From positions 58,062,951-58,126,950 of the forward strand of contig NC_053138.1 of assembly GCF_016808335.1 (NCBI RefSeq): 64,000 nt of DNA, given 5' to 3'. Of the stretch, positions 1 through 10,800 are shown piece after piece. The number at the start of each line of letters is the position of its first letter. Within the stretch, counting starts at the first letter, position 1. The position numbers and the translations under genes are program-made. Source of the stretch: Panicum virgatum (taxonomy: Eukaryota > Streptophyta > Magnoliopsida > Poales > Poaceae). The notes under the pieces were generated by a model. It ran no database searches. It had not been told where the DNA came from and saw nothing but the letters and a program-made list of their open reading frames with translations.

Positions 1-290
1 GGCGTGGCCTTACCAGCGCGCGAACGTGATCGCGAACGACGTCGAGGCAAAGCGCGAAGCGGTGCGCGGGCTCGGACGGGGTCGGCGGCGCGCAGGGGAT
101 GGCCCGCCAGCGGCGCGCAGGGGACAGGGGGGCATTGTTGAGGCAGCGGTCGAGAAGTGCACAAGGGCGTCGAGCCAGACGGGTTGCACGATGGCGTGGC
201 CGAATGGTGGGAGCGGACGGGCCGGGCGGCGGCGGCGGAGGTCGAGGCGGCGGATGGCGGCAGCGAGTGGAGGAAGATGGATAGGGCGGG
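1..290. other. GC-rich stretch left of the CACTA subterminal repeats
   Basis: This stretch is very GC-rich and open in several frames on both strands, but no frame shows a recognisable domain. It could be part of the outer end of the CACTA element or of a neighbouring repeat cut by the window edge. No CACTA terminus is visible in it, so the left end of the element is not located. Confidence 0.3.
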
Positions 291-499
291 TGCTTATATG
301 GTGGAAGCCTTTGGCACCGGGTAATAAAGTCACTCGGTACCTAAGGCAGCCTTAGGTACCGGGTGACCTCCCACCCGGTGCCTTAGGTGCCCAACGGGCG
401 GGAACTGAAATTCCCCTTTGGCACCGGGTGGGGAACGAAAACCGGTGCCTAAGGCTTCCACGACATTTGCTTTTCCTGCTTGTTGGCGACAATCTAACT

Positions 500-583
500 G
501 AAATTACTCGATAGCGCAATGGTAACTCTGGGTATTTTGTTCGCCGCGGCCATGGTTCGAAACTCCTCAACCCCCTTTTTTTT
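500..583 (+). other. tRNA-like pol III promoter remnant
   Basis: A box-A-like sequence (TAGCGCAATGG, 512-522) is followed 42 bases later by a box-B-like sequence (GGTTCGAAACTCC, 554-566) and a run of eight T (576-583). This is tRNA spacing followed by a pol III terminator. The 5' acceptor strand does not pair with the CTCAACCCCC 3' side, so this is not a functional tRNA gene. It may be a relic tRNA or the head of a SINE inside the CACTA end. Confidence 0.4.
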
Positions 584-664
584 GGACTAGGCAGCCTTAG
601 GTACCGGTTCATATTTCGAACCGGTACCTAAGGCTTTTCTGTTTCTTTTCTTTTCCCTTTTCTG

Positions 665-1110
665 GTTGTCTAATAAATCTGTTAGTTGTCTAATAAATCT
701 GTGAATTGCCTAATAAATCAAATATTGCTTCATGATATTCGAAAAAAAATATTGTACCTAATAAATCAATTATTGTTTGTGTGAATGAGTTAATGGCCCA
801 ACAAATTAGTTAATTGATTTATTAATAGCCCAACAAATTAGTGAATTGAATAATAAATCTGATAAATGCTTAGTAAATCAATTAATGTTCAAATAATTAC
901 ATTAATAGCCTAATAAATCATTTAATCGTCTAATAAATTAGTTAATTGAATAATAAATCATATAATGCCTAGTAAATAAGTTAATTGCCTAATAATTACA
1001 TTAATAGCCTAATAAATCATTTAATCGTCTAATAAATTAGTTAATTGAATAATAAATCTGATAAATACCTAGTAACTCAGTTAATTGCCCAATAAATATG
1101 ATAATGTTCA
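665..1110. repeat. AT-rich minisatellite in the CACTA subterminal region
   Basis: The stretch is built from degenerate short units resembling CCTAATAAATCA. Within it a higher-order unit repeats with a 99-base period: 892-959 and 991-1058 are identical over about 68 bases. Confidence 0.85.
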
Positions 1111-1162
1111 AAGGAAATATTACAAGAGTTTATCATTCAACTAATAGAATATTAACGATGGT

Positions 1163-1816
1163 TCACTTTACAATCGTTCCTTCATTGTGATCATGACGTG
1201 CGTAGGGAGCCTCCTCTTGAGCTAAAAGAATACTTGTGTCAACATCCACTGCGAACGGAGTCATGTTTTCGACCTTGTTGTATTCTTCTTCATCTGTGAC
1301 ATCGTCGACTCCTATAATTTTTCTTTTGCCTGCCAGAACTATGTGGCACTTTGGCTCATCTTCCGCACCTACAAAACTTGATTTATTTCTAGACTTATCC
1401 TTTTTCGGTTTGCTAGACATGTCCTGCACATAGAAAACTTGGGTGACATCCTTAGCTAGGACGAATGGTTCGTCTCGATAGCCAAGCTCTTTGAGGTCTA
1501 CCGTTGTCATTCCGTACTCATCGATATCGACACCTTTTCCTGTGAGTTTAACCCATTGGCAACAAAATAGAGGGATCTTCAACGGCCCATAGTCGAGTTC
1601 CCAGATCTTTTCAATGTAACCAAAATATAAGTTCGTTTGGCCACTAGAGTCAGTGGCATCTATACGGACACCACTATTTTGATTGGTGCTCTTGTTATCT
1701 TGGGCTCTTGTATAAAATGTATAACCATTAATTTCATATCCTTGGTACATCAGGATTGAATTTGCTGGACCCCTGGCCAGCCAAGCTAGCTGCTCATGAA
1801 TTTGATCATTGGCCAT
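1163..1816 (-). pseudogene. CACTA transposase C-terminal part (DUF4216-like)
   Basis: A 217-residue open frame reads through a segment typical of the C-terminal domain of grass CACTA transposases (DUF4216). It has the run ending in W-V-K-L-T-G-K-G, then Y-G-M-T-T-V-D-L and F-V-L-A-x-D-V-T-Q-V-F-Y-V-Q-D. Upstream on the same strand (about 1817-1960) the reading continues in pieces with stops and reads like the region between TNP2 and this domain. The initial Met is an artefact of the break. The segment is separated from the TNP2 fragment by a large internal deletion. It is a fragment of the same transposase gene, not an independent gene. Confidence 0.8.
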
Positions 1817-2183
1817 GACTTCCTTCTACAACCAGATAGCGAATGTATCGTTATGATGTTTTGTAATCCATGTCTCAGACTTCAAAGGGTACATGCTTCG
1901 CACAATTTGCATGTGCTCCTCCATGTATGGAGCCACCAAGGCTGATTGTTGCCGAACTGTGAGATGTGCTTAGCTCAACGTGGCATGATCTGTGGCATTT
2001 ACTGATTTTCTTCCAAGTGTGCCCTTTCCAATCAGTCGCCCCTCATGTGGTTACGAAAAGCAATGCACGAAGGTTAAAATGCTCCCCTGTGTGCGCATCC
2101 CACATACGAACACCCTCCTCTTTCCACAATAATAGAAGATCCTCAATCAGTGGTTTCAGATACACATCTATATCGTTACCGGG

Positions 2184-3392
2184 TTACTTCGGGCCGGGGA
2201 TAAACACCGGCATCATAATGAATTTCCGCTTCATACACAACCAGGAAGGAAGGTTGTATATACAGAGTGTCACAGGCCAGGTACTATGGCCACTGCTCTG
2301 CTCACCGAAAGGATTCATGCTATCCGTACTTAAGCCGAACCTTATATTCCTCGCATCATTTGTAAATATTGGGAATGTTCTGTCCACTTTTCTCCACTGT
2401 GACCCATCAGTGGGGTGTCTCAACATATTGTCTTGCTTACGTTCTTCTTTGTGCCCTCGCATCAATTTAACATTCATTTTGTTCATGAACAAATGTTTCA
2501 GACGTGGTATTAGAGGGAAATACCACATCACCTTGGCAGGCACCCTCTTCTTGACACGCATCCCCTCAACGTCGCCTGGATCATCTCGAGGAATCTTATA
2601 CCGGCATGCGTTGCATACAGGGCATGAATCCAAATTTTCATACTCACCTCGATATAGGATGCAGTCATTAGGACAAGTATGTATCTTCCGTGCCTCTAAT
2701 TCTAAAGGACAAACAACTTTTTTTGCCTCGTATGTTATCTCCGGCAAGGTGTTACCCTCAGGGAGTAAATTTTTTATAAGTTTCAGCAACTCCTCGAATC
2801 TCTTGTCAAACAAACCATTTGATGCCTTCCATTGCAACAATTTCAATATGGTACCCAACTTCTTTTGGCCTTGTTTGCAATCTGGGTACAACAATGTTCT
2901 GTAGTCCTCCTATATACGTTTCAGATCTCTCGATTCCTTTTCTGTTTGGCAAACTTCCTCAGTTTCGCGCAGCATCTGACCAAGATCATCTTCTACAACG
3001 TATCCTTCAGTATCTTCTTCAGGCTCACTCATTGCAGTGCCATTGAAAAAGGTATTATAATTGGCTGCAAAGTCAGAAATCCTGTCCTCTTCTTCTACAT
3101 TATTATCCAGCATAATTCCTCTTTCTCCATGCTTGGTACAAACATAGTAGTTCGGCATGAAACCACTATTGAACAAGTGACTGTGGATGGTTCTTGATGA
3201 TGAGTAATCCTTCTCATTCTTACAGAATTTGCATGGACAACGAACGAAACCGCCATATTTGTGTTTCTCGGCCGCTTCTACGAATTCATGCACGCCATCA
3301 ATGAACTCTTTTGAACACCGGTCGGCCATGTACATCCATTGCCGACTCATCTGGGTCCACAATATATTTATATACATCATTGTAGTGTACAA
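2184..3392 (-). pseudogene. CACTA TNP2-type transposase, N-terminal half, interrupted
   Basis: The first 160 codons (3392-2910) match the transposase-associated domain: a cysteine-rich F-V-R-C-P-C-K-F-C-x-N segment followed by S-H-L-F-x-x-G-F-M-P-N-Y-Y. The frame then meets one TAG at 2910-2912 and continues in the same frame into a TNP2 domain (L-Y-P-D-C-K, Y-E-A-K-K, I-H-T-C-P-N-D-C-I-L-Y-R-G-E-Y, C-P-V-C). It stops again just after V-F-I-P-G-P-K at about 2184, where coding-like sequence continues briefly with further stops. The rest of TNP2, including most of the catalytic region, is deleted before the 1163-1816 fragment. An intron at the first stop cannot be excluded, but no good splice pair is seen. 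Confidence 0.85.
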
Positions 3393-3463
3393 ATAGTTTA
3401 TTCATACTACCAATTTAACTAACATTGAATGCGCTATTAATAAAACTTAACTACAAAATTATA

Positions 3464-3606
3464 ACGATGCATATGGCCTTCTGATTGCATGACTGTGTAA
3501 AAACTTTGTTTCTCTATATGGAACTTTATATTTTTGTACAAAAAACGACGCATGTGGCCTTCTGGCTGCATGACTGGGTAAAAAACTTTATTTCTATATA
3601 TGGACC
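3464..3606. repeat. Tandem direct repeat, period about 81
   Basis: Two diverged copies beginning at 3464 and 3545 share CGCATGTGGCCTTCTG-type sequence and the following bases. They lie in the 5' leader side of the CACTA transposase remnant. Confidence 0.65.
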
Positions 3607-4227
3607 TTGGTTTGTTTGCCTAGAGCCTTGAGGAATTGGGATCATCGTCTGTGCAATGATTCTCTTTGGCACCGTAATTCTGGCTGTATTAATGGCAGTG
3701 GCACGATAATGTTTTTTCTTGTAGACGCGCACGCTGTAGCGCAGCAGCGGTAGGCCTAGCTGAGCTGCGGGTCTCGAATTGGCGCAGCATGCATTTCGAA
3801 TGTGGAATCTTGTAAAGTTTTGGAATTTTGAAGGGAACTACATAAAACCCTCTTGCATATGTAATTGATAATATTTCCATACAAAATTTGAATTCAAATA
3901 TGTAATTGATAATGCATATAACTATAATAAATAGATACTATTCACTTATCAAATAAATTGATAAAACATATAAATACAATAATTTGATAGTATTCACATA
4001 TCAAATAAATTGATAACACATATAACTACAATAAAATGCTACAAATAAAAATAATTATCACATGTATAAACTAAATTAAATGATAACTGCTTCTAAAAAC
4101 CAATTGCTAAGTTATGGAGAAAAATAAATAATTTTTTTTTGAAAAAAATAAAGAATCGTCCCTCCTCCCCTCACTCAGCTGCCATGAACAGTGAGTTCAC
4201 AGCAGCTTGGAGGGGGGAGGGGTTGGG

Positions 4228-4237
4228 GTATTTATAG
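4228..4237 (-). promoter_or_regulatory. TATA-like box of the CACTA element
   Basis: On the minus strand the sequence reads CTATAAATAC, about 50 bases inside the right end of the CACTA element and upstream of the transposase remnant. Position and orientation suit the element's own promoter. No transcription evidence is available. Confidence 0.45.
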
Positions 4238-4283
4238 GCGTGGGCCAAAGGCACCGGTTGGTGCTCAACAACCGGTGCCAAAC

Positions 4284-4680
4284 TGTGACACCCCGGCCCA
4301 GGGCTTAATATGATTAATAGGATATTCATACCAATAAGTTGCAACTTCTTTTCCGGAAGCCGGTCTCCAATGAACTCCGAGGTTAAGCATGCTTGGCCCG
4401 GAGAAATTTGGGGATGGGTGACCGACCGGGAAGTTCTTCCCGGGTGCGCACGAGTGATGACAAAGTGTGCAGAAAAGACTGGTGTTGGTCTGTGAGGACA
4501 GTCTATGTCCTAGAAAGCAGCCAAATGTAAGCGGGCCCGGCCTCGGGGAGGCGGGACGTTACAGAATGGTATCAGAGCCGACTCTCGCGGTTTCACGGGC
4601 ACATACGGGCGTAAGTGCGGAGGCATGAGCACGGGCGCGTGGGGGCGCAAATGCCACCGGAGGTGATGAAGAGCTGTTAA
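4284..4680 (+). mobile_element. Cassandra-type TRIM retrotransposon, truncated (one LTR, PBS and part of the internal region)
   Basis: The LTR runs from TGTGACACCCC (4284) to GACGTTACA (4563). It contains a 5S-rRNA-like segment (about 4320-4455) with AGGTTAAGCATGCTTGG at 4380-4396 (5S box A) and GATGGGTGACC at 4413-4423. Directly after the LTR comes TGGTATCAGAGC (4567-4578), the primer binding site for initiator methionine tRNA. An LTR built around 5S RNA sequence is the defining trait of Cassandra. No second LTR or polypurine tract is found to the right, so the copy is truncated in its internal region; the 4680 end is approximate. It sits inside the CACTA end (left flank CAAAC). Confidence 0.9.
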
Positions 4681-6126
4681 ATTTAGGTAATCTAAGAGCC
4701 GGTTTTTAAAAAAGTCGAGCTTTAATTCTATTTAATATTGAGTTAAAAAAATTAAAAGATCTAGTTGGACTGTGAAGTGACAACTAGAATCATGACCTAT
4801 TACCATCTCTATCCATCCCCATGCACGGACTCACACATGCGTCGCCGCGTCGGTGTGCGTAGTGGCGGCCCACAATGTTTTTTTTTGTTTTTTTACTACA
4901 ACTTAGCTTTTATTAAAAAAGTTTCTTGCATTTATATCCTGGAGGAAATAATCCTTAAAATGGAACCTCGGCAGCTGTGACGTTGATCAGTTTTTTTTAA
5001 AAAAAAACATTCCTTCCGTCAGGATCCAAATGTGTAAATAAGATCTTTAAAATGAACTAAACTGCAAAAAGAATATGCATATGGCGTGGTAGAAAGTGAA
5101 AGGCAATGTTAATTGTGTGCGCTGCGACACCGCTGACACCGATCTCGATCTCGATCTCGATCTCGAATCGAGAATTACTGCAAACCCGCAAAGGAAAAAA
5201 AAGGTTGTTGCGATGGTAATAAAAAGAAGGGATATAAAGGTGGCAGATGGATGATGATACCTTTGATGATGGAGTACGTTCGTGGCGTCGTGCGCGACCC
5301 TGTCTGTCTACGACTGCGAGTTCGTGCGTGCAGACTTTCAATTGTGTTTGTGGGCAGCTACCTGCGGAATCCTGGTGCCCACACGTGCTATCGCGTTAGT
5401 CGTTAGTGCCCGTGCACGGCTGCACGCTCGTTGCATCGACCATTCGTGCATGCTTTACACGAGTGGAGGTCGACGCTCGACACAATGTACAGGGCTCTCT
5501 GAGCAGAGATGTGATTCCCTAACTAAACTTCAGTTCTGTTACGTTAAAAAGAAGTCTATAGTTAATTAATTAGGGACCAAATAAACAACGCACTCTTTAA
5601 TCTCAACTGCTATAGTTAATTAGGAGTAATATAGTTATTTTTCATTAATAGTAGTATGTCTAAAATTATCTAAATAAACAGTTTTCGTGGGATGGAGGGA
5701 GTAAATCCATAAATTTTCAAAACGCACATTAGCTCCTTAAATTTGCCTTCCTCTTAAGTCAACGCACGGTCGCGAAAAAAGCTCCTTAAACTTGCTAATT
5801 GTATCATGTGAGGTCTAATTAATATTTGTCTAAGATAAGTAAAAAAATTATGGAATTAGTTCAAATCCAAAATTATATTAAAATATCTACATAAATAATA
5901 ACAAATTTAGTTGTACAAATATGTTCAAATACAAAATAGCGGTAAAAACCTTTGGCAAAATGAAACTGATATGACAAAAATTGTAAAAAAAATGAGAAAA
6001 TGAAAAGGGATAAATTTTGGAGGAAATATTGGGAAAAAACATTCGGTGATAAAATCTGTAATAAATTTTTTTAGAAAATAGAAATATAAGAGTTGAGTGT
6101 AAAAATTTAAAAGTGAAATTTGGACC
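4681..6126. other. Intergenic, no gene seen
   Basis: No supported gene. The stretch contains a short GATCTC array (5141-5166) and, near 5685-5701, a GGATGGAGGGAGTA sequence resembling one Stowaway MITE end without a convincing partner. The rest is AT-rich. Confidence 0.5.
5141..5166. repeat. GATCTC hexanucleotide microsatellite
   Basis: Four perfect tandem GATCTC units plus a partial unit. Confidence 0.9.
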
Positions 6127-6479
6127 ACATGCAAGCTCTACATCACTTTGGACGTAATCCAAATTTCACTTTTAAAAAAATAGTCTCGCGTGACATAATT
6201 AGAAAGCTTGAGAATCTTAATATGTATTTTGGAAGTTTGGAAACTTACATGATATTATGAGGACTAGTGGTGTATTTAACTCGAAAAAAGAACATGCACA
6301 AAGAAAATAAAGTTAAATATACCAGCGGCCCTCGAACTTGTCCTGAGGTGCCACTTAGGTCCACGAACTTGCAAAATCGAAATCTGACACCCTGAACTTG
6401 TAAAGTTGTGCCATTTAGGTTCATAACCCGTCAAGAGGTATGAATATATGCAAAAAAACTCTTAAATTTTATCATCTTC

Positions 6480-7830
6480 TATATCTACATCCTCCTTGTC
6501 TCTTTCAACTCTCTCTCACCGCCGGCGACCACTCCGGCCCCCGCGTCCACAGCCGTCCAGGTGTCCCTCGGCGAGCTCCTCCAGCCGGCGCCACCCCTCA
6601 TCGTCGTGCCGCTCCCTTCCCTACCCTCTCGCGCGGGCGACGGGCGACGCGCGGCGGCCGGTGCGCGCCAGAGACCGCGGCGGCCTGCGCACCTCCTCCC
6701 GTGGTGGCCGGTGGCTCCCTCCTCTTGCCTCCTCGCAGCGGCGGCCATGGCGGTGCGCATCCCCCGCCGGCCGGATCTGCCACGCCAGCTCCTCCGGCCA
6801 AGCCCCTCCTCGGCCGCCCTATCCATCCTAACTCGCTTAGGGGCGAGGCGCGAAGCAGGGGCGGCCGGCGGGCATCGTCGCGGGCAGAGCCCCGCCATGG
6901 CCGCAGCAGCACCTTCGGCTGTGACGGGATGAGGCGATCAGGGCCCCGCCATGGCGACGGGCCTTCGGCTGCGCGTGCCGGGCCGAGGAGTGGTCGTGGC
7001 GGCCAAAAGCGCACGCACCGGCGTCTGCGCGGGCGGGCGTGGCGCGCAGCGTGGGCCGAGCGGGCGGGCGGACGTGGGTGGCGCACGGGCTCGCCGCCGC
7101 GGCGGCGCGCCTGCTCCGGCTCGAGCTCGCCTCGCCGCGGCCGCCGCCCTCTTGCTCCGCACGCCAGCGCCTCTCCTGCCTCCTCCGTCAGCACCTCCCT
7201 CCTCTCCGGCGGCGAGCCCTCTTGCTCCTCACACCAGCGCCTCTCCTTGCCTTCTCCGCCAGCGCCTCCCTCCTCTTCGGCGGCGAGCAGGGCCGCGCGC
7301 ATGCTTCCCCGCCCCATGCACCCCGGCGTCAGCGCCTCCATGGTGGATCTCGCGGCGGCGCCCCCCGCCCCTGCACTCCCTCCTCCTACGACGGGCGGGC
7401 AGCGCCGGGGCCGGCCTGCGCGCGGCGGGGGGCTGCTCGGCCTAGGGCGGGGCGGGGCGGGCCTGCGCGGCGGGGGCCGGGCTGCTCTGCTCTGCTCGAG
7501 CGCCCTGTTCCCTCCGTCATGCCTCCTCACTGGCTCCGGCGGCAGAGCCTCGCGCGTGCCGCCGTCCCGCCTCCCGTCTTCCTCGACCCGGCGCAAGCTC
7601 CTTCCTTCGGCGTGCGCGGCGGCCAAGGTGGGGCAGAGGGAGCGGCGAGTCAGGGGCAGCGTGCCGCGAAGGTCGTGAACTCTAGGTGGGGGCGGCGAGC
7701 GCGGAGTCCACGAGCTCCAGGGGCGGCGGCCACAAGCTTCAGGGGGCGGCGACGTCCGCGGCGGCCGCGAGCTCCAACAGCAGGGGCAACGGCGAGCTCC
7801 ACCCACTGGCGGAGGAAGCAGAGGAGGCGT
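6480..7830. other. GC-rich cargo of the Mutator-like element
   Basis: Long frames are open on both strands because AT-rich stop codons are rare here; none shows a recognisable domain. A tandem pair with a 70-base period (7147 and 7217, each starting CCCTCTTGCTCC) lies inside. The cargo could be captured 5' exon or promoter sequence from host genes, but the donor cannot be named from this window. Confidence 0.5.
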
Positions 7831-10800
7831 TGTGACATCCCGGAGTTTTAAAATGCTAAGCAAGAAATGTTAAACCTGTCATCATGCATCATTAACCAAG
7901 AAGCCTTGAAATGAATGCACGTGTATGCATGAATGTCTCTATGTATGTGTGTTTATGTGTATTTGAACTCAGGTGAGAAAACTTAAATAACTTTTAAAAT
8001 GCTGCAAGTTTGCATCTGAAATTGCTTTGACATATCACTAACATCATGGTAAACCAAAGTCTAGTTGATGTCACGGGGAGAAAATAAAATTTTGCACATG
8101 AAATGACGAGTTCTTCAAATCACAGTTTTTAAATATTTAATTTATCTTTCAAATTGTAACAAACAGGTTTTCAAAATAAATTTTAAACCGATGCTTAAAT
8201 GGACTTTTGCCCAAAATCAATGTTATAGGTTTTCAAATGACGAATAACTTTCGGGTTCAAAGTTTTTCGAGTTGCTACACAAAAATGGGAGAAAAAATTG
8301 AATTTCGAAGCATATAGTACCTTTTCAAATGCACTCAAGTTTCAAATTTTATCTTTCAAACCATTGTTCAAATGAAAAAGTTCCTAAAACAAAAGTTATA
8401 GATCTCGAAATTTTAAGCAAGTTTGCTATTCAAAAGTTTTTTTGTTTGAGGCCATGAAGAAGGAGAAAAGCTGAGTTTACGAACTGGACTTTGGAACTTT
8501 GAGTTATTTACAGAACTGCCCTTGCCACCATCTCATCCTTCCCTGTTGCAACGCCGTCACCTCGCCGTTCGTCGCCGTCTCGCCGCCGGCCACGCGCCGA
8601 GCTCCCCGGCCAAACCCGCCACCTCGCACTCTCGGTTCCTCCTCGATGTTTCTCGACCTCGCCACGTGGCGCCGTCTCCCGGCGCGCACGCCGACGGCCG
8701 CTCGAAGCGCCACGGCAACGACGCACCGAATCGTGTCGTGCACCCTTCTCCATCTCCCTGCGCCCTCGGCCCTCTCCTTCCCTTGAGCTCGCGCAGCGCA
8801 CATTCCCGACCTCCCTCTTCACTCCCTTCCCATTCCCGAGCTGAATCGGGCTCGCTCCTGCACGCCCGAGCGTCGCCGCCCACCATGGCCGCCGCCGAGG
8901 CTCGGCCTCGCCGTGGAGGTCCCCTCTCCTGCCACCATTCGCCCGATCCGAGTCCGCAGTTAGCTTCCCCAAGCCTCTGTGCTGCTCGACGACCGTTTCC
9001 CCACCCTCCAAGGCCATCGGAGCGCCGCCGCCGCGGTCTAGCGCCGCCGCCGGCCGTCTGCTCCCGCGGAACTCCACCCTCCGCTCCCACTTTGCCAAAA
9101 TCGAGCGCACCACGACCTTCCTCACGTCCTCCCGAAGCTCCTAGGCCCAGCCACCGTCGCCCAGCCATGCCGGAACGTCGCTGCCGGTGAACAGACCCGC
9201 CGCCGCCCCTTGCTTCACACCGGCGAGCCCCGTCCGGCCATCCCCGCGAGCCCCGAGACCACCCACAGGTGCGCCTCGACGCCCTCTTCCTTTTCCCCCA
9301 CCTCTCCATCGCCGCCGGCGAGCAAGCACGCCGGAAAAAGGCCGGCCGCCGATCCTCTGTTCCTGGTCCAACCAGGGACCTTCAGTTAAAAGGAAACAAA
9401 AATTCCAGGGGTTAGTTTGCAAAATATACATGGAATTCAAACAGCAAAGTTTGAAAATTCGTAGAAAATTGTAGAAAAATCAGAAAAATACAAACTCAAC
9501 TGTTCTAAAATCCTTGCACCTATAACTACAACTTTTGTTACATCCACTTTTGCATTTGACTAATAGTTTTATCTCTATATTAAATATTAGTTTTATCCAC
9601 ATTTGTATGTATATCAAGTTATATCCATGATATTTAGTTTATTTTTGGACAATGTACTATACCCTAGATGAATATATCACTGTAAAAATTTGAGGACATT
9701 TTGTCAAATCTAGCTATATGTTTCATTAGATCTTGGTTTATGCCTATGTTAAATATAATTAAATCCACAACGTTCTATTTTAGTTTTCCTGAGCTGAAAT
9801 TTTTACAGAAGCCTTACCTTAGTTTCTATATGCTATATAAAAATTTTGGGAACTTTTAGTAATGTATAACTAGTCCTTTTCATTTATTCAGGAATAAACT
9901 TTGTAAATCAAAAACTCTAGTTTACTTCATTAGAAAAATCTCATATTTTTACTAGAGCTTGGTTTTCAGAACATGATCATGTCTGTAAAATTTTAGCCAC
10001 TGAAACTAAGTATTTTACTCTATAGATTTGTAGTTAGACAAATGCCTAGGAAAGGAATCTAAATTCCTATGCTTGCTGTATAGCTCAATAAATTATGAAA
10101 ACTTTACCACAAGCTCATCTTAAGGAATCTAACATACTGGTCAAATTTCATTACCAGGACTTACATTCCCTAGCCGGAGAATTATTTTTGGGAAGAAATG
10201 CTTTTTCGGTACTAATATAAAAGAAAAGCAACACATCCAGCTCTTTTATGAGTTAGTATAGATAAAATTACTACTCTATAAATGACTACCCAGGAGATGT
10301 TAATTACGAAGTTTCACATCCAAACTCACATCATGTTGGACTACAACTTTATCGTGAAGGAAAAATAATAACATCTATATTGTTGAGCAACTCGGAACTT
10401 TGCATTCATGCATATGCATTGTTGCATTTCATTTAGGTACTATAGATGTACCACGTGAAGGATATGACGTTGAAGCCGAGCCAGAAGACGGTGAATGGTG
10501 GACACATCTATAAGATGGATGGATGGATCCCGATGTGCATGACTGAAGGAAGATGCTCGCCGAGCAGTTTTTCTCTAACTAACACTGACCTAGTGTTATT
10601 CCCAGGCACGCCCCAGAGCATGTCCTGTCTATTTTAAATTTATGCAACTTCATATTATTCCTATCTACTTGCGCATTTAAGTTTACAGGAGTTGCTTGGA
10701 ACCTTTGGTACCTATCCTTGAACACTAGTATGTGTAGGTCGCTAGTTGGCTAGGCTAATGGTTCGGTAGAAGTCGAGTGATTTCCTGTCACTCGCGAGAA

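Larger units (their letters stand above)
291..4283 (-). mobile_element. Decayed CACTA (En/Spm) DNA transposon
   Basis: Two broken transposase segments (2184-3392 and 1163-1816) lie on the minus strand between subterminal regions rich in short inverted copies of GGCACCGG / CCGGTGCC (about 300-640 at the left, 4245-4281 at the right). This is the usual architecture of grass CACTA elements. The right end is cut at 4283 by a Cassandra-type LTR, so the terminal CACTA bases are missing there; the left terminus was not found. The element is internally deleted and carries stops, so it is non-autonomous. A TATA-like site at its right end fits minus-strand transcription of the former transposase. Confidence 0.85.

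Noticed and set aside
500..583. A functional tRNA gene
   Set aside because: The acceptor stem does not pair and the anticodon arm is not convincing; kept only as a tRNA-like remnant.
1966..2904. A 312-codon plus-strand ORF
   Set aside because: It is antisense to the CACTA transposase, whose minus-strand frame has clear domain motifs.
4320..4455. A 5S rRNA gene
   Set aside because: The similarity is confined to an LTR that has TG..CA ends and an adjoining primer binding site, with several changes in the 5S part; Cassandra explains it better.
6440..7863. Long ORFs of 412 and 421 codons on opposite strands
   Set aside because: They overlap each other, are low-complexity Arg/Pro/Ala/Gly sequence and exist because the DNA is GC-rich; no domain or splice structure is visible.
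8508..9309. ORFs on both strands in the solo LTR
   Set aside because: Same GC-composition effect inside an LTR.
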